Assembly: GCF_014055005.1 (NCBI RefSeq)
Contig: NZ_CP059570.1
Span: 1,240,001 to 1,304,000 of the forward strand
Direction of reading: 5' to 3'
Source: Neisseria dentiae
Lineage (GTDB): Bacteria > Pseudomonadota > Gammaproteobacteria > Burkholderiales > Neisseriaceae
DNA: 64,000 bases
This document shows positions 58,760 to 64,000 of this stretch, in pieces. The position numbers and the translations under genes were made by a program. The first letter of the stretch is position 1. The number at the start of each line of letters is the position of its first letter. The notes below the pieces were generated by a model. That model searched no databases. It was not told where the DNA came from and saw only the letters and a list, made by a program, of their open reading frames with translations.

Positions 58760-59114
58760 GGAAGTGTTTCCTTTGGATAATGGCGCGATACATACGCCGG
58801 TGTATGCAGAATAGGGGCAAACGGCGGCGGCGGCAAGCGGCGGGGTGTTTTTTACGCTGCTCTGTTGCAATCTGGTGCAGGTTTACATAAGTTTTCGGGA
58901 TACCGCTTTCATTTTAAACAAAAATTTCAGACGGCCCGTTTATATTCGTAAAGGCCGTCTGAAAACAATTTTCAGGCAGAGGCTTTTGCAAAATTAAAAA
59001 ACTATCACAAAAAATTTATTTCCCGTCATTTCCGCGCAGCGGACTTGCGAAGCTAATGACGAAATCCAAGCATTTCAGACGGCCTTAAGGTATTTTTGCA
59101 AAGGTCTCAGGCAA
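58760..59114. other. 355-bp intergenic region with a family A element
   Basis: The promoter side of the small secreted gene has a C/G-rich stretch near 58830. Two DUS at 58927-58966 face outward, then the family A repeat at 58979-59108 reaches almost to the amgK stop. No gene is seen. Confidence 0.55.
58979..59108. repeat. 130-bp family A repeat adjoining the amgK end
   Basis: Ends GAGGCTTTTGCAAAATTA and TTTTTGCAAAGGTCTC. The interior matches 52910-53048, with the 23-bp segment GCGCAGCGGACTTGCGAAGC plus TAA at 59034-59056 in the opposite orientation. It also carries one DUS. The right end is six bases from the amgK stop. Confidence 0.65.
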
Positions 59115-60119
59115 TCAGAAGGTAAAGCCCGTTTCCAACTCTTCGTCGCCCACCAAATCCACCAGCAGCGCATACAGCGGCGCCAAGTCGTGATAGCGGC
59201 GCGAAGCACGGCGCAGGTAGTTTAAAAAGCGCGGGATTTCGGGGCGGTATTTGTCTTTGCCGTCGCGGTAGTAGAGGCGCGCGAAAATGCCCGCCACTTT
59301 CAGGTGGCGCTGCACGCCCATCCATTCGAACCAGCGGTAAAACTCGTCGAACTGCTCCGGCACGGGCAAACCGGCGGCGCGCGCCTTTTCCCAATAGCGG
59401 ATTACCAAATCCAACACGAATTCTTCTTCCCACTCGATAAAGGCATCGCGCAGCAGCGACACCAAATCGTAAGCAATCGGGCCGTAGAGCGCGTCTTGAA
59501 AATCCAGCACGCCCGGGCGGCCTTCGGCCAGCATCAGGTTGCGGACGATATAGTCGCGGTGCACATACACCTGCGGCTGCGCCAACAGGGGCGGCAACAG
59601 CGTTTCAACCGTTTGGTTCCACCATTCGCGCTGCTTGAAATTCAGGGTTTTGCCCAACTCTTTGGCCACAAACCATTCGGGGAACAGGTTGATTTCGCGC
59701 AGCATCACCTCGCGGTCGTATTCGGGCAGCAGGCCGGGGCAGCTGTTTTTTTGCAAAACCACCAATTCGTCGATGGCTTCGAGCAGCAGCGCCTTATCGG
59801 CCGTTTCATTGCGCGCCTGCTGCATGGCCGTTAAAAAAGTGGTGCTGCCCAAATCGTTTAACACCATAAAGCCGAGTTTTTCGTCAACATGCAGAACCTG
59901 CGGCACGTTTATCATGTCAAATAATTTTTGCACTTTCAGATAAGGCGCCACGCTCATTTTATCGGGAGGGGCGTCCATGCAGACAACCGTGCCGCCGTCT
60001 GAAAAAGCGGCACGGAAATAACGTCGGAAATCCGCATCGGCGGCGGCAAAACTCAATTCAAAAATCCGGTTCGGGTAAACCGTTTCAAGCCAGTTTTTCA
60101 GTTCGGTTTGTCGTTGCAT
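59115..60119 (-). CDS. amgK: anomeric MurNAc/GlcNAc kinase AmgK
   Basis: A 334-residue APH-like kinase that phosphorylates recycled N-acetylmuramate at C1, bypassing de novo UDP-MurNAc synthesis. N-terminal AAADADFRRYFRAAF near 25-39, Brenner's motif VHRDYIVRNLML near 189-200 with catalytic Asp, and LDFQDALYGPIAYDLVSLL near 207. AmgK beside lptD-surA is the arrangement seen in Pseudomonas, which supports the call; the partner murU is not next to it here. ATG at 60119 gives the family length. Divergent from lptD. Confidence 0.87.
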   Translation of the reverse strand: MQRQTELKNWLETVYPNRIFELSFAAADADFRRYFRAAFSDGGTVVCMDAPPDKMSVAPYLKVQKLFDMINVPQVLHVDEKLGFMVLNDLGSTTFLTAMQQARNETADKALLLEAIDELVVLQKNSCPGLLPEYDREVMLREINLFPEWFVAKELGKTLNFKQREWWNQTVETLLPPLLAQPQVYVHRDYIVRNLMLAEGRPGVLDFQDALYGPIAYDLVSLLRDAFIEWEEEFVLDLVIRYWEKARAAGLPVPEQFDEFYRWFEWMGVQRHLKVAGIFARLYYRDGKDKYRPEIPRFLNYLRRASRRYHDLAPLYALLVDLVGDEELETGFTF

Positions 60120-60190
60120 GATGGTTTTTTTGATTTTTCGGGTTAGAATAGCCGCTATTCTAACTGGCAAAACCGATTTAAGGTGAGACT

Positions 60191-62518
60191 TTGGCTCGTT
60201 TATTTTCATTAAAACCGGTGGTGGTCGCCCTGAGCGTAGGCTTCGGCGCGGCGGCTTCGGCACAGGCCGCCGACGGCTTGTCGCTGGGCAGCACCTGCCT
60301 GAACTGCATCCCCGAAAAACTGAAAAACACAGCGGCGGCACACGCCGTGCCCGAGATCAAACGCAGCGGCGGCGAGCCGCTGCCCGCCGACTACACCCGC
60401 GTAACCGCCGATTTGGTAAAAGGCCAAACCAACGTAAAAGTGCGTGCCGAAGGCGATGTGATTATCGAGCGAAACGACCAGATATTAAACGCGCAATGGG
60501 TGGATTACGACCAAACCGCCGGAACCGTTACCGCCGGTAACACCTTCGTGCTCTACCAAAACGGCACCACCGTTACCGGCGAAAACGTGCAATATAACCT
60601 GGCCGAACGCACCGGCACCGCACACAACACCCGTTTGGAAAGCGAGCAAAACGGCCGCCGCCTGCAAAGCGTGAGCGAATCGGCCGAAATGCAGGGCGAC
60701 GGCCGCTACAAATTAATCAACACCAAATTCAACACCTGCGAACCCGGCGACGCAAGCTGGTATATCAAAGCCAAAAGCATCGAAGCCGACCAAAACACCG
60801 GCATCGGCGTGGCCAAAGGCGCTTCGCTGGTGTTCGGCGGCGTGCCGGTTCTCTACACGCCGTGGGCTGATTTTCCGCTTAACGGCAACCGCAAAAGCGG
60901 CCTTTTGGTGCCCACCGTCGGCCTCGGTTCAGACGGCCTCGAGCTGGATTTGCCCTATTATATGAACCTCGCGCCCAATTACGACGCCACCATCACCCCC
61001 GGCGTTATCGGCAGCCGCGGCGCGCGCATCGGCGGCCAGTTCCGCTACCTGCAACCGAAATACGCCGGCCAGGTTGAAGGCACTTGGATGCCCGACGACC
61101 GCAAAAGCGAACACAACAACCGCTACCAATTCAGGTTCAACCACAACCAGCAATTCACTTCGAAGCTCAGCGGCGGCATCGACTATAACCGCGTTTCCGA
61201 CAACGACTACTACCGCGATTTCTACGGCCAAGACGACATCGCCGCCAACGTCAACCTCAACCGCCAAGTTTGGCTGAACTACAACGACACCCTGTGGGGC
61301 GGCGCGCTCAACGGCCACTTCACCGTGCAGAAATACCAAACGCTGGCCAACATCTACGGCTATAAAGACGAACCCTACGCCATCATGCCGCGCCTGCAAG
61401 GCACTTGGAGCAAAAACATCGGCAACGCACAGGTAGATTTGTTCGGCCAGTTCACGCGCTTCGACCACGACAGCAAACAATCGGGCAAACGCGTGGTTGT
61501 CAAACCCAGCGTAAAATGGGATTTCCACAACTCATGGGGCTATATCCGCCCGAAAATCGGCGTGCACTCGGCCTATTACGATTTGGAAGAATTCGGCAAC
61601 ACCCCTTCCCGCACCGCCAGCCTTACCCTGCCGGTTTTCAACGTTGACAGCGGCATGACCTTCGAGCGCAAAACCTCGTTTTTAGGCAGCGACTACATCC
61701 AAACGCTGGAACCGCGCCTGTTTTACAACTATATCCCCACCAAGTCGCAAAACGACCTGCCCAATTTCGACACCTCCGAAAACAGCTTCAGCTACGACCA
61801 GCTTTTCCGCGAAAACCTCTATTCGGGCAACGACCGCGTCAACTCGGCCAACAGCATTTCCACCGCCGTACAAACCCGCTTCCTCAACCCCCGCAACGGC
61901 GCAGAACTGTTCCGCGCCGGTATCGGCCAGAAGTTTTACCTGAAAAACGATAACGTGCAGCTCGACGGCAGCATCGGCCGCTACCCGCGCAACCGTTCCG
62001 ACTGGGTAGCGTTTGCCAACGGCAAAATCACCGACAGCATCCGCATGGATGTCGATATCCACTACAACCAAAACGAAAGCCGCGCCGAAAGCTATTCAAC
62101 CGCCCTGCTCTACAACCCCGAACCCGGCAAAGTGTTGAGTGCTCGCTACAAATACGGCCGCAACGAAAAAATCTACCTGCAAGACGACGGCGTATATTTC
62201 TACGACAAAATCCGCCAAATCGACTTGGCCGCCCAATGGCCGATTGCCAAAAACCTTTACGCCATCGCCCGCTACAACTACGAGCTGCAAGGCAGAAAAC
62301 CGATTGAAATGCTCGCCGGCATCGAATACAAAAGCGGTTGCGGCTGCTGGGGCGCCAGCATCGTCGGCCAACGTTACGTAACCGGCCTCAACAGCACCAA
62401 AAACGCCGTATTCTTCAACCTGCAATTGAAAGACTTGAGCAATATCGGCAACAACCCCTTTGAAAAACTGCGCTTGGCCGTTCCCGGCTACAGCAAAACC
62501 AACGAGGTAAACCAATGA
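60191..62518 (+). CDS. lptD: LPS-assembly outer-membrane protein LptD
   Basis: A 775-residue outer-membrane barrel that places lipooligosaccharide in the outer leaflet with LptE. Signal peptide MARLFSLKPVVVALSVGF up to AQA near 26; periplasmic OstA domain about 70-205 (ADLVKGQTNVKVRAEGDVII); barrel to the end. Four or more cysteines (CLNC near 37-40, NTCEPGD, GCGCW near 721) can form the inter-domain disulfides needed for function. TTG at 60191 is the start: AAGGTGAGA is correctly placed and MARLFSLKP fits other neisserial LptD. The surA start overlaps the stop (ATGA). Confidence 0.94.
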   Translation: MARLFSLKPVVVALSVGFGAAASAQAADGLSLGSTCLNCIPEKLKNTAAAHAVPEIKRSGGEPLPADYTRVTADLVKGQTNVKVRAEGDVIIERNDQILNAQWVDYDQTAGTVTAGNTFVLYQNGTTVTGENVQYNLAERTGTAHNTRLESEQNGRRLQSVSESAEMQGDGRYKLINTKFNTCEPGDASWYIKAKSIEADQNTGIGVAKGASLVFGGVPVLYTPWADFPLNGNRKSGLLVPTVGLGSDGLELDLPYYMNLAPNYDATITPGVIGSRGARIGGQFRYLQPKYAGQVEGTWMPDDRKSEHNNRYQFRFNHNQQFTSKLSGGIDYNRVSDNDYYRDFYGQDDIAANVNLNRQVWLNYNDTLWGGALNGHFTVQKYQTLANIYGYKDEPYAIMPRLQGTWSKNIGNAQVDLFGQFTRFDHDSKQSGKRVVVKPSVKWDFHNSWGYIRPKIGVHSAYYDLEEFGNTPSRTASLTLPVFNVDSGMTFERKTSFLGSDYIQTLEPRLFYNYIPTKSQNDLPNFDTSENSFSYDQLFRENLYSGNDRVNSANSISTAVQTRFLNPRNGAELFRAGIGQKFYLKNDNVQLDGSIGRYPRNRSDWVAFANGKITDSIRMDVDIHYNQNESRAESYSTALLYNPEPGKVLSARYKYGRNEKIYLQDDGVYFYDKIRQIDLAAQWPIAKNLYAIARYNYELQGRKPIEMLAGIEYKSGCGCWGASIVGQRYVTGLNSTKNAVFFNLQLKDLSNIGNNPFEKLRLAVPGYSKTNEVNQ

Positions 62519-63471
62519 ATTTCAAACCCCTGATGCTAGCTGCCGCCCTCGGTTTGGCGCTGCAAACCGCACAAGCCGCCGAAGTCAAACAGGTGGACGG
62601 CATCGCCGCCGTTGCCGGCAATGAAGTGATTACCCAGCGCGACGTGCGCCAAGGCATGGCCGAGGCCCGCAGCCGCTTGGGCAAAAACGTTAACGAAACC
62701 GAGTTGCGCACCCAAGTGTTGCAGCAGCTGATTAACCAATCACTGATCGTGCAGGCCGGCAAACGCCGCAACATCACCGCCGGCGACGCCGAAATCGACG
62801 CCGCCTTAAGCGACATCGCCCAATCCCGCAAAACCACCGTCGAAGGCCTCTATGCCCAAGCCGCCAAAAGCGGCGTGAGCAAAGCAGCCATGCGCCGCAG
62901 CATTGCCGACAGCATCATCACCCAAAAAGTACGCCAGCAGGCCGTGATGCAGCAAAGCCGCGTGAGCGATGCCGAAGTGGACAGCATGATCGCCCACGCC
63001 AAACAGCAAGGCACACCCTTGCCGCAAGGCGAACCGCTGCGCCAATACCGCGCCCAGCACATCCTGCTGAAAGCCGAAAACGCCAACGCCGCCAAAGCCG
63101 CCGAGAGCGGCATCCGCAAAATCTACAACCAAGCGCGCAGCGGCACTGACTTTTCGGCACTCGCCCGCCAATATTCGCAAGACAGCAGCGCGGCCAACGG
63201 CGGCGATTTGGGCTGGTTTTCAGACGGCCAAATGGTGCCCGAATTTGAAAACGCCGTGCACAACCTGAAACCCGGCCAAGTAAGCCGCCCCGTGCGCAGC
63301 CAATTCGGGTGGCACATCATCAAGCTGAACGACGTGCGCGAAGCTGGCACGCCTGAAGAGCGCCAGCGCGAAGCCGTGCGCCAGTATATCGCCCGCCAAA
63401 AAGCCGAGCAGGCCACCGTTAACCTGCTCAAAGAGCTGCACGAAACCTCTTATGTAGAAATCCGCCGCTAA
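62515..63471 (+). CDS. surA: periplasmic chaperone/peptidyl-prolyl isomerase SurA
   Basis: A 318-residue protein with a signal peptide (MNFKPLMLAAALGLALQTAQA). An N-terminal SurA core (VDGIAAVAGNEVITQRDVRQ to LINQSLIVQAGKR) and one parvulin domain at about 170-285 (QYRAQHILLK, GGDLGWFSDGQMVPEFENAV, VRSQFGWHIIKL). Enterobacterial SurA has two parvulin domains, so this is the shorter form. It assists folding of outer-membrane proteins, notably LptD, its operon partner. FSDGQ is translated from an in-frame DUS. Confidence 0.93.
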   Translation: MNFKPLMLAAALGLALQTAQAAEVKQVDGIAAVAGNEVITQRDVRQGMAEARSRLGKNVNETELRTQVLQQLINQSLIVQAGKRRNITAGDAEIDAALSDIAQSRKTTVEGLYAQAAKSGVSKAAMRRSIADSIITQKVRQQAVMQQSRVSDAEVDSMIAHAKQQGTPLPQGEPLRQYRAQHILLKAENANAAKAAESGIRKIYNQARSGTDFSALARQYSQDSSAANGGDLGWFSDGQMVPEFENAVHNLKPGQVSRPVRSQFGWHIIKLNDVREAGTPEERQREAVRQYIARQKAEQATVNLLKELHETSYVEIRR

Positions 63472-63732
63472 GCTGGCTTGATACCGAAACAACCACAATA
63501 TATGAAGGCCGTCTGAAATACCTATCGCTAAGATAATGTAGTCGCTATGCTCAACTACAGTGTCTAAAGAGAGGTACTGATTCATTCCGATTGGGGTGTA
63601 CTGCACCATTCGAAGGTGTTTATAAATAACCGCGTTGTTTACACAACAGGTTGGAAAAAATAGGTCTGCAACACCTCGAAAGGCGTCCCCCTTTTTCAGA
63701 CTGCTATACGGTTTGAGCGTATTGTATAATTA

Positions 63733-64000
63733 GGGGCTTAGGAAGCAAAATTAGCCCAAGGGTCGATTTCGCAGTATTTTAAGCAAGACTTTATACAGAT
63801 CATCATGCCTGTGATTGAAGCGAAATTCGGTTTCCTTTAAGTGTAAATAAAAAGTCTGTTTCGATACACCGTTAAATTTAACCAAGCGGTTTTTGGCATA
63901 ACCCCAAAACGACTCGATGCCGTTAATGTATTGCGCACCCCGGGTGAACTCGTCTGCACCATGATGTACCCGGAAGTGCTTTTCATAGCCCATATCGACC
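63733..64000 (-). mobile_element. IS1016-like (IS1595-family) element, one end
   Basis: A GGGGCTTAGGAAGCAAAATT end at 63733 is followed at once by the end of a transposase gene. The other end is outside the window. Confidence 0.65.
63751..64000 (-). CDS. IS1595-family (IS1016-like) transposase, C-terminal part
   Basis: The 83 codons in the window include YINGIESFWGYAKNRLVKFNGVSKQTFYLHLKE-like sequence, i.e. the INGIESFWGYAK motif with the last catalytic Glu of the DDE/DDN-type domain, and EFRFNHRHDDLYKVLLKIL at the C-terminus, as in IS1016. The frame stays open to the window edge, so the gene continues outside. Whether it is intact is unknown. An ATG at 63993 is internal. Confidence 0.8.
   Translation of the reverse strand, partial: VDMGYEKHFRVHHGADEFTRGAQYINGIESFWGYAKNRLVKFNGVSKQTFYLHLKETEFRFNHRHDDLYKVLLKILRNRPLG

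Noticed and set aside
63500..63609. Reading frame starting MVQYTPIGMNQYLSLDTVVE on the minus strand
   Set aside because: It looks protein-like for about 30 codons but continues antisense into surA. It may be an IS or gene remnant; there is not enough to annotate.
1..64000. CRISPR arrays, tRNA, rRNA and prophage genes
   Set aside because: No regularly spaced repeats, no recognisable tRNA or rRNA sequence and no phage structural genes were seen; the many repeated 10-12-mers are uptake sequences.

Overview
The window is chromosomal DNA of a Neisseria-type betaproteobacterium. The clearest sign is the DNA uptake sequence (DUS) AGGCCGTCTGAA / TTCAGACGGCCT, which occurs dozens of times, often as inverted pairs that double as gene-end hairpins. 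This AG-initial form is the dialect of several commensal and animal neisseriae, not the ATGCCGTCTGAA form of N. meningitidis and N. gonorrhoeae. Gene content agrees: misR/misS, pglL, hisI-hisE-hinT-tatABC, amgK/lptD-surA, lpxK/kdsB, dapF and cysK, plus Correia-like miniature elements. No rRNA, tRNA or CRISPR array was seen.

Layout. 1-7.9 kb: end of malate dehydrogenase, a DUF1232 protein, a lipoprotein, cysK, dapF with two co-translated genes, a lone TonB-C-like periplasmic protein, an alpha/beta hydrolase, a 2Fe-2S ferredoxin-like protein and a spermidine-synthase-like protein. 8-11 kb: nagZ and a lipoprotein HtrA-type protease. 11-19 kb: an accessory-looking catabolic block (methylmalonate-semialdehyde dehydrogenase, iron alcohol dehydrogenase, GntP-type permease, IclR regulator, 3-hydroxyisobutyrate dehydrogenase, 3-hydroxybutyrate dehydrogenase). 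Its two divergent promoter regions share an almost identical 15-bp palindrome. 19-24 kb: a three-subunit formate dehydrogenase (Cys form) and a possible 31-residue membrane peptide. 24.5-32 kb: PAP2 phosphatase, YheT-type hydrolase, rep helicase, aspartate kinase, a Dcu C4-dicarboxylate carrier and the glycyl-radical cofactor grcA behind a textbook FNR promoter. 32-39 kb: a plastic zone with an IS3-family (IS150-like) element inserted in the grcA terminator and itself interrupted by a miniature element, an endonuclease/exonuclease/phosphatase protein, a partial second copy of comEC fused to an IS fragment, a small Trp-rich secreted peptide, and full-length comEC. 39-48 kb: trxA, a YejF-type double ABC ATPase, a TauE/SafE permease, kdsB, a Trm112-like protein, a DUF2059 protein, lpxK, and a sodium:solute symporter with its DUF4212 partner. 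48-53 kb: misS-misR, pglL and a DUF2069 protein. 53-58 kb: tatC-tatB-tatA, hinT, hisE, hisI, then yejE-yejB. 58-64 kb: a small secreted protein, amgK divergent from lptD-surA, and the end of an IS1016-like transposase.

How the genes fit together. Several themes suggest life with little oxygen and use of organic acids: formate dehydrogenase, Dcu carrier, FNR-controlled grcA and the hydroxyacid block. Envelope work is also prominent: LptD/SurA, LpxK/KdsB, NagZ and AmgK cell-wall recycling, PglL glycosylation, Tat export. At least three families of short intergenic repeats are scattered through the window. They abut or supply gene ends, interrupt a transposase, and lie directly upstream of both halves of the split Yej transporter. 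All functions are inferred from reading the translated sequence by eye; no database search was run.
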